57,852 nucleotides of DNA from Oscillospiraceae bacterium Zagget12 (GCA_001941225.1 MSHM01000020.1:1768-59619); one strand, 5' to 3'. Shown: positions 26,420 to 35,646, counted from the stretch's first letter. Numbers and translations are program-made. The notes: generated by a model not told the origin, from the letters alone.

Positions 26420-27676
26420 ATGAAAGCAGAGGCAAAAACACCGCCTATGGGTTGGAACAGCTGGGATTGCTACGGCGCGAGCGTCACCGAGGAGGAAGTA
26501 AGGCGCAACGCGGAATATATGGCAAAAAATTTGAAGAAATACGGTTGGGAATATATCGTTGTTGATATACAATGGTTTGAGCCGAACGCGTCCGGCGCGG
26601 ACTATAACGTGAATGCCGAGCTTGTGACGGACGAATATTCAAGGCTTATGCCGGCGGTCAATCGCTTTCCGTCCGCCAAGGACGGAGCGGGGTTTAAACC
26701 GCTCGGCGATTATATACACAGTCTCGGCTTGAAATTCGGCATACATATTTTAAGAGGTATTCCAAAGCAGGCTGTAAGACAGAACGCGAAAATACTCGGC
26801 TCGCCGCGCCGCGCGGCTCAAATAGCGGATTTTGGCAGCGTATGCGGTTGGAACGGCGATATGTGCGGAGTGGATATGTCTCGCGACGGCGCACAGGAGT
26901 ATTATAATTCGATTATATCTATGTACGCGGACTGGGGCGTGGACTTTTTAAAGGTGGACGATATAGCAAGACCGTATCACGCCGATGAAATAGAGGCGAT
27001 ACAAAAAGCCATTGAAAACACCGGCAGAAATATTGTTCTTTCGCTTTCTCCGGGAGAGGCGCCGCTTAAAGAGGCGGAGCATTTATCCAAATACGCCAAT
27101 ATGTGGAGAATGACGGACGATTTCTGGGACGGCTGGGAGCAGCTGCGGAAGATGTTTGATTATTGCCGCGATTGGTTCCCATATGTGCGCCGAGGCAGCT
27201 GGCCCGACTGCGATATGCTGCCGCTCGGCAGGATAGGTATACGCTCGCACGGCGGCGACAGAATGACGCGCTTTACCCGTGATGAGCAGAGGCTTTTGAT
27301 GTCGCTTTGGAGCATTTTTCGCTCGCCGCTCATCTTTGGCGGCGATATGACCTATAATGATGAGTTTACTCTTTCGCTTATGCAAAACGAGGAAATTATT
27401 CGTATAAATCAGCGCTCGCACGCGGGCAGAGAGGTTTACAGAAAGGGCGATGAAATTGTTTGGGCGGCAAACGGAGATGACGGCGAGTATTATCTCGCTC
27501 GGTTCAATATCGGCGAAAAGGAGATAACTGCCGCGGCGCCGCTTTCATTTGTCGGAATAGAAAAAGAGGTGTCGGCAACGGAGCTGTGGACGGGCGATGC
27601 CGCAGAGATAAGGAATAATGAAATAATATCCTCCGTGCCGCCTCACGGTGTAAGGTTGTATAAAATAGTGGAATAA
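26420..27676 (+). CDS. GH27 alpha-galactosidase-like glycoside hydrolase
   Basis: A 418-residue (beta/alpha)8 enzyme with no signal peptide, so it probably acts in the cytosol on imported oligosaccharides. Family GH27 features are the N-terminal TPPMGWNSWDCYG, the nucleophile strand DFLKVDD, the substrate block ILRGIPKQAV, WRMTDDFWDGW bearing the likely acid/base aspartate, and the later LWSIFRSPLIFGGD. The last 80 residues form a beta-sandwich. GH27 also contains isomaltodextranases and arabinopyranosidases, so alpha-galactosidase is the best but not the only reading. AAGGAG precedes the ATG. Confidence 0.88.
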   Translation: MKAEAKTPPMGWNSWDCYGASVTEEEVRRNAEYMAKNLKKYGWEYIVVDIQWFEPNASGADYNVNAELVTDEYSRLMPAVNRFPSAKDGAGFKPLGDYIHSLGLKFGIHILRGIPKQAVRQNAKILGSPRRAAQIADFGSVCGWNGDMCGVDMSRDGAQEYYNSIISMYADWGVDFLKVDDIARPYHADEIEAIQKAIENTGRNIVLSLSPGEAPLKEAEHLSKYANMWRMTDDFWDGWEQLRKMFDYCRDWFPYVRRGSWPDCDMLPLGRIGIRSHGGDRMTRFTRDEQRLLMSLWSIFRSPLIFGGDMTYNDEFTLSLMQNEEIIRINQRSHAGREVYRKGDEIVWAANGDDGEYYLARFNIGEKEITAAAPLSFVGIEKEVSATELWTGDAAEIRNNEIISSVPPHGVRLYKIVE

Positions 27677-27693
27677 CATAACTAAACCTTATG

Positions 27694-28044
27694 GGCACTT
27701 CCTATTTTATCATATAAATTTTATAAAAAATTAACGTCTGTCGTATAAGAAACGGAGTACTCAATCGAAGATTATGTTATTTGTACAAAAAACAAAAAGA
27801 TAGAATGATCGTAGCTGCAGGGGGTGAGGTTTGGAGGGGGGGACGCAAGTCCCACCCTTTCCAAGAGAGGGGTTTTGATACTTTTGCCCCGACAAAAGTA
27901 TGAATATTATAAATATAGAATAAATCAAAAAAAGAGGAAATGCCGGTATGACACTTCCTATTTATTATATAAATCTTTGTAAAAATCAACGTCTGCCGCA
28001 AGAGAGGGGGTTTTGATACTTTTGCCATATCAAAAGTATGAATA
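27694..28044. repeat. Duplicated noncoding intergenic element with 9-bp hairpins
   Basis: This 372-bp gene-free stretch holds two copies of one unit. The first part, CACTTCCTATTT-AT-rich-AACGTCTG, occurs at about 27695-27748 and 27952-28003. The second, GAGAGGGG(G)TTTTGATACTTTTG...CAAAAGTATGAATA, occurs at about 27865-27906 and 28002-28044. The second part contains a perfect ATACTTTTG/CAAAAGTAT stem. No coding frame is conserved between the copies. Confidence 0.75.
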
Positions 28045-28048
28045 GTAT

Positions 28049-28687
28049 TTACGGTAACGGAATATTCAGACTTTGCAGCAGCTCGTTTGCTCTGCGTATC
28101 TGCTTTTTTCTGTATTCCGCGATAAAATGCGTGTCCGAGCCGACGCTTACCGGAATACCGCTTTCCTTTATGATGCGCTGTTTTTTCTCATTGGTGAGAA
28201 AATCGTAATAATATATGTAATTTCCGGAGGTGTTAAGCTCCCAAAAAATATCGTTGTCGCGCAGGGTTTTTATTATGTCAAGTCCGTACCGCTCGCCCAA
28301 TTTAAAAATATCGGTGTGGGCAAGACCCGCCTTGCATTTAAACAGTCTGCGCCATTCGAGAAATTCATAAAAATCCATAGCTCTTTCATCGTCAAGGCTT
28401 TCAAACAGAACGTAATCGAATTGCTCCGTCGCGGACGGCAGTGACTGCGGCGGCGCGGGACGCGTGCCGATTTCAAGACCGCACAATACTTTTATTTTAT
28501 CCGCGTATTTTACCTTGCAATGCTGAATATACTCATAATAAAAAGAGAGGTTATCGCCTATAGTGAATTGATGGTCGGTTATGCCGATTACATCAATGCC
28601 GTGACGTATCGAATTTTCAATTATCTCCTCGGGCGTGTTTGAGCCGTCATAGCTGAATACGGTGTGATTGTGCAAATCCACATACAT
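28049..28687 (-). CDS. PHP-domain metal-dependent phosphoesterase
   Basis: A 212-residue cytosolic protein of the polymerase-and-histidinol-phosphatase superfamily. Metal-ligand motifs are DLHNHTVFS near the N-terminus, GITDHQF, CGLEIGTR, LAHTDIF and the C-terminal GSDTHF. It is close in length to histidinol-phosphatase-like PHP proteins, but no his genes are nearby, so the substrate is open. The start at 28687 has GGAGGC upstream. It is transcribed alone; the repeat element abuts its 3' end and may act as its terminator. Confidence 0.88.
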   Translation of the reverse strand: MYVDLHNHTVFSYDGSNTPEEIIENSIRHGIDVIGITDHQFTIGDNLSFYYEYIQHCKVKYADKIKVLCGLEIGTRPAPPQSLPSATEQFDYVLFESLDDERAMDFYEFLEWRRLFKCKAGLAHTDIFKLGERYGLDIIKTLRDNDIFWELNTSGNYIYYYDFLTNEKKQRIIKESGIPVSVGSDTHFIAEYRKKQIRRANELLQSLNIPLP

Positions 28688-28767
28688 CGCGCGTGCCTCC
28701 TTTTTAAAAGTATATATGTATTATAGCACAAAAAACTCTGAAATTCAATCGCATAGAAGATAATTTA

Positions 28768-28796
28768 TTTACAAACAATATAAATTATGATAAAAT
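28768..28796 (+). promoter_or_regulatory. Promoter of the LOG-SGNH-lipoprotein unit
   Basis: TTTACA (28768-28773), 17 nt, TAAAAT (28791-28796), 31 bp before the ATG of the LOG-family gene. Confidence 0.65.
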
Positions 28797-28827
28797 GAAC
28801 TAAAAATATATTCGGAGGAAAATATTT

Positions 28828-29427
28828 ATGGATATTTGTGTATTTGGTGCGTCAAGCAGTACAATCGATAAATCGTATATTGACAGGGTAGAAACACTCG
28901 GCAGAAAGATAGCCGAAAGAGGACACGGCTTGGTTTACGGAGCCGGAGCGTCGGGACTTATGGGCGCGGCGGCAAGAGGCGTTTATGAAAAAGGCGGAAA
29001 AATTATCGGAGTTGTGCCGGACTTTTTCGAGGACGAGGATATGGGCGTTGACGGCAGAATTTTCAAAAACTGCACCGAGCTTATCAAAACCGACACAATG
29101 CGCGAGAGAAAGCGCATTATGGAGGATATGGCGGACGCGTTTATTATCACTCCCGGAGGCATAGGAACCTTTGAGGAATTTTTTGAGGTGTTCACTCTGA
29201 AACAGCTTGAAAGGCATAACAAGGCAATCGCCATTCTCAATCTTAACGGCTATTACGACGCGATGCTTAATATGCTTAATGTCGCGGTCGAGCAGAAATT
29301 TCTGCGTGAGGCTTGTCATCTTCTGTACAAGGTATTCGACGATGAGGACGAAATGCTTGATTATATAGAAAATTATAAGGAGCCTCAAATAAATATATTT
29401 GAAATGAAAAATATTGAAAAGGGCTGA
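28828..29427 (+). CDS. LOG-family (TIGR00730) nucleotide phosphoribohydrolase
   Basis: A 199-residue Rossmann-like protein. It carries the LOG motifs: LVYGAGASGLMGAAA, the catalytic PGGIGTFEE (PGGxGTxxE) and MRERK. Relatives cleave the N-glycosidic bond of nucleoside 5'-monophosphates, releasing a free base (cytokinin-activating in plants and some bacteria). The bacterial role is probably nucleotide clean-up. GGAGG lies 8 nt before the ATG. The next gene starts 13 bp after its stop. Confidence 0.9.
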   Translation: MDICVFGASSSTIDKSYIDRVETLGRKIAERGHGLVYGAGASGLMGAAARGVYEKGGKIIGVVPDFFEDEDMGVDGRIFKNCTELIKTDTMRERKRIMEDMADAFIITPGGIGTFEEFFEVFTLKQLERHNKAIAILNLNGYYDAMLNMLNVAVEQKFLREACHLLYKVFDDEDEMLDYIENYKEPQINIFEMKNIEKG

Positions 29428-29440
29428 TAAAGGAAACGCT

Positions 29441-30304
29441 ATGAAAAAATTTGTAACGATAATAGCTATTGTGCTTGTGATAGCCGTTTGCGATTTGGCG
29501 CTGACCTATAACGGCTTTATGGTAAACAGCGATTATTTTGTGAAAAATGATTTTGAGATAACGCGGAGCGCTCACTCCGAAAAAACCTGGGACAGGGTAT
29601 TTTTCGGAAACAGTGCCGTAAGCGCCGCGTATATCGAGGGTCAAAACGGCGGAGGATATGTAAATCTCGGAATCGATGAGGGTACCGTTACGGATTTGCG
29701 GACAATGATAGACCGAAGATTTATAAATATCGGCTCGGAGCTTTTGATAGGTCTGAGCGCTCAAACCCTTTACGACGGGATTGAAAAGAATACGGAATAT
29801 ATATGGTATAAAAAGCTGTATGAGCCGTATGTGTACTTTGAGCGCGCCAGGCTATTGCCCGCCCTGAAGAGCGCGGCTGAACGACTTCGTAAAAAGGAAA
29901 CTCCGCTTTTGGACGAATATATGCCGCAGAGTAAAACCGTATACCGCGGAATGATGCCGCAGAGGGCGGCGGAGGCTGCCGAGGCGGAATACGCGGAAAT
30001 ATATTCCGCCGCCACGGTCGAGAGCTTTGAGGAAAACATATCCGCTCTTGAGGATATAATCAAATACTGCAATGAAAATGATATTCACGTCAGAGCCGTT
30101 TGGCTGCCGTGGAACAGCGCGTTTGAAAAACCCGAGGCGTTCGATACGGCTCGTGCTATGGCGGACGAGGTGCTTGGCGAATACAATGTGGAAACATTGG
30201 ATTTGGAAAACGCGTTTGAAAGCGGCGGCTTTTATGACGCGGAGCATCTTAATTACGATGTCGGCTCGCCGGAATTTACACAATTAATAGATGAATGGCA
30301 ATGA
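29441..30304 (+). CDS. Membrane-anchored SGNH-hydrolase-like protein
   Basis: A 287-residue protein. ATG 29441 has AGGA upstream and begins a hydrophobic anchor (residues 4-22); an in-frame TTG at 29414 overlaps the preceding gene and is less likely. The extracellular part starts a flavodoxin-like beta strand VFFGNSAVSAAYI, where Ser of GNS would be the nucleophile, and ends with FYDAEHLNYDVG, a D-x-x-H pair as in SGNH esterases/acyltransferases. This pattern resembles DltD/AlgX-type enzymes that acylate envelope polymers. The assignment rests on motifs only. Confidence 0.6.
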   Translation: MKKFVTIIAIVLVIAVCDLALTYNGFMVNSDYFVKNDFEITRSAHSEKTWDRVFFGNSAVSAAYIEGQNGGGYVNLGIDEGTVTDLRTMIDRRFINIGSELLIGLSAQTLYDGIEKNTEYIWYKKLYEPYVYFERARLLPALKSAAERLRKKETPLLDEYMPQSKTVYRGMMPQRAAEAAEAEYAEIYSAATVESFEENISALEDIIKYCNENDIHVRAVWLPWNSAFEKPEAFDTARAMADEVLGEYNVETLDLENAFESGGFYDAEHLNYDVGSPEFTQLIDEWQ

Positions 30305-30332
30305 TTTATCAAGAATTATTAAGGAGAAACCT

Positions 30333-32660
30333 ATGAAAAAGCTGATACCCTTATTTATTCTCGCGTTGTGCCTCGCGGGCTGCGGTGAAACAGTAAAGGT
30401 TGAAAATCCCGATACCTTGAAAGCCGCGGTAATCTCGGCGGCGGACAGCGTGACGGCTAAAAACACATATAACGCTCTGAACGAATCCACCGTCGCAACG
30501 CTCACGGCGGAGAGGCTGGACGTGTCGCAGACAAGCAATCTTTCGGATTATGACGTGCTTTACATAGACAAAAGCGTTACCGAAACGCCGGATTTTGACG
30601 CCGCGGCGGTGCAGGAATATGTGTCGAACGGCGGCAGTGTGTTCCTCGATAACGAGGTGTACGGCGTGTTTGACAGCGATTTTATCGGCGCGTTGGAATT
30701 TGTCGCGCTTGACGCTTGCCCGCTCGATATGAGTTACGAGGAGGGCGCGGACAGCGACGCCGTCAGGAAAATTCAGGAGCTTATAAGTGATTTTTGCGGC
30801 GTTTACAAGAATTACGCCAATTATGAGGAAACCCTTTCAAAGCAAAGCTACGGAGTGGGAGTTGTGCCGTCGACGGCGCAGTGCACAGCGTCCGAGAACG
30901 GAGTCGGAATATACACGCTTAATCAATACGGCGACGGATATGTGTTTTTCACCAATCCGCTTTTGCCGAACGCATTTTCCGTGAATAATCTTTCTCCCGA
31001 CGACGAGGGCGAATACCTCGCCGCGTCCACCGTCGGCGCGAATAAGCTTATGCGCGACTATTTTGCCGAATTTGTGTCATTGCAAAAATACGGCTATGCC
31101 GTTGAGCATATATTCGGCAGTTTTGCAAGACCCGCGGCGGCATGGGAGCTGTATTGCGAGGATATGACGGGTATAGAGAACGGCAGCGCGGTTACATTCG
31201 CGGAAATGTGCACAAAATACGGGCAGGTTCCATCGTTTTCGCTTGCGAGAAATCAATATATTTGGCTTAGCAGGGCGGAGAGCGTGACCTACGCCTTAAG
31301 CAATAACGGCGCGTTCGCGATGGACCCGTATGAGAACGCCTATTCTTCCGGCACACATTTTGTTTCGGACAAGGAATGGCTGTCGCTCGATTATTACGAT
31401 AATACGATAAGCTATTTCGAGGACAGCTATGATTACATAAAGCGCGCGTATCCGTGTCCGACTGATTACAACGTGGACGGAAATATGGATTTAATCTGCG
31501 GCAGTGCCGATGGGAATTTATATTTTTACAGCGGAATCGGTATGGGTACGAATTACGAGTTTAATGCCGCCGCACTTTTTACCGACTCGGACGGAACGCC
31601 CGTTTCGGTCGGAGCGTTTTCGTCGCCCGCGCTTGCGGATTTGAATATTGACGGAATTGCCGAAATAATTTCCGGCAGCGAGGACGGGAAAATATATTTC
31701 TTTAAGCCGCTCGGCGGGCTGGTTCTTGAAAATCAGGGAGTTATACTCGAAACCGGACTTACCGACGCGATGCCGTCGGTCGGCGACCTTAACGGCGACG
31801 GAATAGCCGATTTGGCTGTCGGTTCGAGAAACGGCGAGCTGCGGATATATTACGGGCATATGGAGAATTACGGTGTGGCGTTCGGCGAGTATGAAACGAT
31901 TGACAGCGGTCAGAGCTGGTGCGCGCCGTGCATCGCGGACGCTGATAACGACGGCGTGAATGAGCTGTACGCCGGCACCTTTGAGGGATATATCGTAAAA
32001 TATGAGAATAATATTTTAAGCGGCTATCTTGAGGGTAACGAGTGCAATTATTTGGGCAATATACATCTGAAATTCGGTTCAAACTGCGTGCCGAGATTTT
32101 ATGACATCGACAATGACGGCAATAAGGATTTAATTGTCGGCTCCTTGGAATACGGTATGGCGGTGCCGATAGACAGCGAGTATTTCCCGTATCAAGAGGA
32201 ATTATTGCAGCAGGTAAATTATTTTAAGGATAAGGGAATATACATAGGCGCGCATACGCTCTCTCATGAGCACGCCGATATGTTCCACGACCAAAGGGAG
32301 CTTGAATATCATAAAAACGCCTTTACCGCTTACGGACTGGATTTTGTCGGCGGCGGCGCGAATCAGCATACGTGGTATACAAGCAAAATCGGATATGATA
32401 CGCATTATGACAACACGCGCGGCTACGACGGCACATACCGCGCCCAGTTTGAGGCGGGACTTTATTGGAACAGCGGCTCGCACACTCCGGACAGTATGGC
32501 TGAGCCGGCAGCAGGCGCGGAAAATGTGATTCTTGTGCCGTTTTATCTCGATAACGGTCAGCTGATGCTCCAGCCTTCAAATTCTCCCGCCGGAAACAGC
32601 GCATACGCGCAGCTTTCGGCGAAATATGAGGTTCCTCTTTTTGTTCGCGAATCATATTGA
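30333..32660 (+). CDS. Multidomain lipoprotein: GATase-like, FG-GAP repeats, NodB-like deacetylase (frameshifted)
   Basis: A 775-residue product. ATG 30333 has AAGGAG 7 nt upstream; the upstream in-frame start lacks one. LALCLAGC is a good lipobox. Residues about 30-140 resemble a glutamine-amidotransferase-like fold (SDYDVLYIDKS, VQEYVSNGGSVFLDN). Residues about 370-610 are FG-GAP/VCBS propeller repeats (NVDGNMDLICGSADG, LNGDGIADLAVGSRNG, IDNDGNKDLIVGS). Near residue 640, GAHTLSHEHAD matches the second metal motif of NodB polysaccharide deacetylases (HTxxH). The frame ends abruptly at RESY. Deleting one T of the TTTTT run near 32639 joins it to the downstream frame as VPLLFANHIDYTYRE. It probably modifies or binds surface glycan; the gene is broken or the T run is misread or variable. 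Confidence 0.75.
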   Translation: MKKLIPLFILALCLAGCGETVKVENPDTLKAAVISAADSVTAKNTYNALNESTVATLTAERLDVSQTSNLSDYDVLYIDKSVTETPDFDAAAVQEYVSNGGSVFLDNEVYGVFDSDFIGALEFVALDACPLDMSYEEGADSDAVRKIQELISDFCGVYKNYANYEETLSKQSYGVGVVPSTAQCTASENGVGIYTLNQYGDGYVFFTNPLLPNAFSVNNLSPDDEGEYLAASTVGANKLMRDYFAEFVSLQKYGYAVEHIFGSFARPAAAWELYCEDMTGIENGSAVTFAEMCTKYGQVPSFSLARNQYIWLSRAESVTYALSNNGAFAMDPYENAYSSGTHFVSDKEWLSLDYYDNTISYFEDSYDYIKRAYPCPTDYNVDGNMDLICGSADGNLYFYSGIGMGTNYEFNAAALFTDSDGTPVSVGAFSSPALADLNIDGIAEIISGSEDGKIYFFKPLGGLVLENQGVILETGLTDAMPSVGDLNGDGIADLAVGSRNGELRIYYGHMENYGVAFGEYETIDSGQSWCAPCIADADNDGVNELYAGTFEGYIVKYENNILSGYLEGNECNYLGNIHLKFGSNCVPRFYDIDNDGNKDLIVGSLEYGMAVPIDSEYFPYQEELLQQVNYFKDKGIYIGAHTLSHEHADMFHDQRELEYHKNAFTAYGLDFVGGGANQHTWYTSKIGYDTHYDNTRGYDGTYRAQFEAGLYWNSGSHTPDSMAEPAAGAENVILVPFYLDNGQLMLQPSNSPAGNSAYAQLSAKYEVPLFVRESY

Positions 32661-33237
32661 TTATACCTACCGCGAAACCGACGAGGAAGAGGAAAAAATT
32701 AAAAAGGTAGGCACGCTTGTCGGCGATTACGGGTATAATTTTGTTCAGGAAAATCAGCTTGCGAAAATGGTCGCGGCGGCGTATAACAGCCTCGTGAGCG
32801 CGAAATGGGAGGACGATACATTGTATTTGTCCGCGCAGGCAAAGAGCGCGGAAATTCCGCTGTATGACGAGGATTATCAAGGTTCGACCGGAGTGAAAAT
32901 CATACTTGCGGATAATGTCGCGGCGGACGAGTTTTGCGTTACCGCAAGCGTTTATTATAAAAAGGATAATTGCATTTATGTGTCCCTCGATAAGGGCGCG
33001 AGTATTTCAAAAAACGATGAAAACAACGATATTAATTTGACCGCGGTAAATCTTCCCGCAAAAATTTCAAAGACGGAAAAGGGCGCGACGGTTAAATTCC
33101 TTGACGGCGGTATGATGACCGCCGAGGTGAACGGAACGGTAAAAACCACGTCCGAGGGTTGGGAAACAACCCAACAGGACGGCAAAACCGTGTTTAGAAA
33201 ATACGGTAAAGCGGAAACGCTTAAAATTGTAAAGTAA
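32626..33237 (+). pseudogene. C-terminal part of the frameshifted lipoprotein
   Basis: In a frame shifted by one base from the preceding gene, this region continues the deacetylase-like domain (ANHIDYTYRETDEEEEKI, YGYNFVQENQLAKMVAAAYNS) and ends with a beta-sandwich of about 130 residues. It lacks its own ribosome site and signal peptide, and its first codons overlap the upstream frame, so it is very unlikely to be a separate gene. Joined, the two parts give a lipoprotein of about 967 residues. A strong terminator follows. Confidence 0.75.
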
Positions 33238-33280
33238 AAGGCTATGGACAAAACCGGTCAGGTTTTGCCCACAGTTTTAT

Positions 33281-33307
33281 GTCCCTGCTTGACGGCAGGG
33301 ACTTTTT
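33281..33307 (+). terminator. Terminator after the lipoprotein gene
   Basis: GTCCCTGC (33281-33288), loop, GCAGGGAC (33295-33302), then five Ts. The cobalamin operon converges from the other side. Confidence 0.9.
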
Positions 33308-33315
33308 CATAGATG

Positions 33316-34068
33316 TTAATAAAATACGGCTCTTAAATGTTCGCAGTACATTTCCTGTATTTCGTCCGTTTCTCCAAGACCCGCGAGGGAGCAATCAACG
33401 TCAAAGCCGTTATCCTCAAAAGCCTTTTTCCATTCCACCGCCATATCGTTTTGCGCGTGGTCGCCGCATACGAGCATAAGCGGCAAAAGAGTGACGCTTT
33501 TGATACTGCAATTCTTTGCCTGCTTGATTACGGTGCCAAGGTCGGGAAAGCCCTCCACGGTTCCGACGTAAACATTGCTCATACCGGCGTCCTTGAAGTG
33601 ATAGTCGAGCGCGGAGTAAAGTGAATTTGCGAAATGCTCGCTGCCGTGTCCCATAAATATGTATAATCTGTTTTTATCCGTAAGACGCTTTTTAAATATA
33701 TTCACGATTTCAAAATAGTCTTCGGTTATCGAAATAAGCGGACGCGAAACGCGAATGTTCATTTTGTCCTTAAAGCCGTCAATCATTTTATATGCCTTGT
33801 CGTATTCCGCGCCGTTCATAATATGAGTGGGGACACAAAAAATATCGGTGTACCCGCACGAATATAATTTATCGAGCGCCTCCGTTACGGTGTCAACGTG
33901 AATACCGCTTTGTTCTCCGAGCTTTTTTATTATCATTCCGCTTGTGAAAGCGCGGAAAACCTCGGTTTTAAATTCGTTTTGTATTCTGTTTTCGACAGCG
34001 GCTATTGTTTTTTCGAGAGTGTCGGGATAGCTCGTGCCGAAACTGATAACAAGTATTGCTTTTTTCAT
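33316..34068 (-). CDS. cbiK: Sirohydrochlorin cobaltochelatase CbiK
   Basis: Inserts Co2+ into sirohydrochlorin (factor II), the committed step of anaerobic cobalamin synthesis. It has 250 residues, usual for CbiK. Motifs are the N-terminal AILVISFGTSYPDT, the metal-site histidine in FMGHGSEH, and LLPLMLVCGDHAQNDM with the second histidine. No signal peptide, so cytosolic. It is the last gene of the riboswitch-controlled operon, 28 bp after the precorrin-2 dehydrogenase that makes its substrate. Confidence 0.93.
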   Translation of the reverse strand: MKKAILVISFGTSYPDTLEKTIAAVENRIQNEFKTEVFRAFTSGMIIKKLGEQSGIHVDTVTEALDKLYSCGYTDIFCVPTHIMNGAEYDKAYKMIDGFKDKMNIRVSRPLISITEDYFEIVNIFKKRLTDKNRLYIFMGHGSEHFANSLYSALDYHFKDAGMSNVYVGTVEGFPDLGTVIKQAKNCSIKSVTLLPLMLVCGDHAQNDMAVEWKKAFEDNGFDVDCSLAGLGETDEIQEMYCEHLRAVFY

Positions 34069-34096
34069 AAATTGACCGTTAAATCCTTTCGCAAAA

Positions 34097-34684
34097 CTAA
34101 ATTTTCTCCTTTATTTTTTCCTCAAACAGCACTGTATCTCTTCGCGCAATTTCAAGCATCTCATCGGAGAGCATATAATTTATCAGCCCCTGTTTAGTGT
34201 CCCCATGATTGGCGATTATAATTTGTCTGTATTTTTCAAGAACCGGAAGAATTGAATTGTAAAAATCAATATCCGCGCTTTTTTCCGCGCAAAGCCTTTT
34301 TGCAAGCAGCGGGAGCTTGCCGTTTGTGGAAACCGATACGGTTATATCTCCCGTTACCGCCGAGGCGGCGGATATAAAATCCGAATATTCCGCGTCGTCC
34401 GCGAGGGACACTAAAATATTTTTTTCTCTCGCGTCGGCGGCGATTTGCCTGTTAAGAGATTTGTTATCCGTGGCGGCGATTACGAGAAACGCGCCGATTA
34501 TATCGGATTTGTCATAGCGCCTTTGAATTTTTTCGGCGCAGTCAAAGCCCCCGCAAAATTTCGGACTTACAGCCGTGACCGCCGCGCCGGCGGCGGCAAG
34601 CTTTCGCGCCTTGCGCAAAGCGGTTTTGCCGCCGCCTATAATTACGCATTTTTTGCCGCATATGTTCAGCATTACGGGATACAT
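34097..34684 (-). CDS. Precorrin-2 dehydrogenase / sirohydrochlorin ferrochelatase (CysG N-domain, Met8p-like)
   Basis: Oxidises precorrin-2 to sirohydrochlorin with NAD and may insert Fe for siroheme. A 195-residue protein with the NAD-binding loop VIIGGGKTALRKARKL, the VIAATDNKSLN block and SVSTNGKLPLLAKRL. ATG 34684 is preferred: GGAGG lies 7 nt upstream and its A is shared with the hemB stop (TGATG); a farther ATG at 34702 lies inside hemB. The CobA methyltransferase half of a full CysG is absent here and is supplied by the CobA/HemD fusion in the same operon. Confidence 0.88.
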   Translation of the reverse strand: MYPVMLNICGKKCVIIGGGKTALRKARKLAAAGAAVTAVSPKFCGGFDCAEKIQRRYDKSDIIGAFLVIAATDNKSLNRQIAADAREKNILVSLADDAEYSDFISAASAVTGDITVSVSTNGKLPLLAKRLCAEKSADIDFYNSILPVLEKYRQIIIANHGDTKQGLINYMLSDEMLEIARRDTVLFEEKIKEKI

Positions 34685-35646
34685 CACATTTCCTCCAGCC
34701 ATTTTGCCGCGTCAAGCGCGTAATATGTTATAAGCATTTTCGCGCCCGCGCGTTTCATCGCGGTAAGGCTTTCCATAACGATTGATTTTTCGTCAATCCA
34801 GCCGTTTTGCGCGGCGGCTTTAATCATCGAATATTCTCCGCTTACGTGGTATATTGCAAGAGGGACACTAAAAGTGTCGCCGATTGCTTTCGCAATGTCA
34901 AGATAGGGCAGGGCGGGTTTCACCATTACAATGTCCGCGCCCTCGTCAATATCGGTTTGCGTTTCAATAATTGCCTCTTTTTTGTTGCGGAAATCCATTT
35001 GATAGCTTTTCCTGTCCCCAAACGCGGGCGCGCTGTCGGCGGCGTCGCGGAAGGGTCCGTAAAAGGAGGAGGAATATTTCACGCTGTACGCCATAATAAG
35101 CACATTTTCAAAATCGTTCTCGTCAAGGACGCGCCTTATAGCGGCAACTCTGCCGTCCATCATATCCGACGGCGCGACAATATCCGCGCCCGCCATAGCG
35201 CAGGAGAGCGCCGCTTTTGCCAAAAGCGGAAGAGTTTTGTCGTTTATGACGCAGCCGTTCTCAACAACTCCGCAGTGCCCGTGAGAGATGTATTCGCACA
35301 GGCAAATATCCGCGATTACAATTAAATCGGGACAGAGCTTTTTCGTGAGCCTGATTGCTTTTTGGACAATTCCGTCGTTGTTGTACGCCTCACTGCCGTA
35401 TTCGTCCTTTGCTTTCGGTATTCCGAAGTACAATACCGCCTTTACGCCCGCCTTTTTAACCTCGCCGAGCGTCTGCGGTAAATCCGCAAGCGAATAGCGC
35501 TTTATTCCGGGCATTGACGGTATGTCCTCCGTTTCGCCGTCAATAACGAAGATTGGATATATCAAATCCGTTTTGTCTATTGATGTTTCGTGCACAAGGT
35601 CGCGTATTTCCTTGGTGGCGCGAAGTCTTCTCGGTCGTTTTATCAT
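34684..35646 (-). CDS. hemB: Porphobilinogen synthase (delta-aminolevulinate dehydratase)
   Basis: Condenses two 5-aminolevulinates to porphobilinogen. A 320-residue protein; ATG 35646 has GGGAG 7 nt upstream. Motifs are the N-terminal RPRRLRATKEIRDLV, the zinc/cysteine region DICLCEYISHGHCG, the first active-site lysine in MAYSVKYSSSFYGPFR, and the Schiff-base lysine in IVMVKPALPYLDI. The Cys-rich segment suggests a zinc-type enzyme. It sits between cobA/hemD (49-bp gap) and the precorrin-2 dehydrogenase (overlap). Confidence 0.96.
   Translation of the reverse strand: MIKRPRRLRATKEIRDLVHETSIDKTDLIYPIFVIDGETEDIPSMPGIKRYSLADLPQTLGEVKKAGVKAVLYFGIPKAKDEYGSEAYNNDGIVQKAIRLTKKLCPDLIVIADICLCEYISHGHCGVVENGCVINDKTLPLLAKAALSCAMAGADIVAPSDMMDGRVAAIRRVLDENDFENVLIMAYSVKYSSSFYGPFRDAADSAPAFGDRKSYQMDFRNKKEAIIETQTDIDEGADIVMVKPALPYLDIAKAIGDTFSVPLAIYHVSGEYSMIKAAAQNGWIDEKSIVMESLTAMKRAGAKMLITYYALDAAKWLEEM

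Noticed and set aside
29414-29440. Upstream TTG start for the SGNH-like gene
   Set aside because: It overlaps the LOG gene and puts nine charged codons before the membrane anchor; ATG 29441 has a ribosome site.
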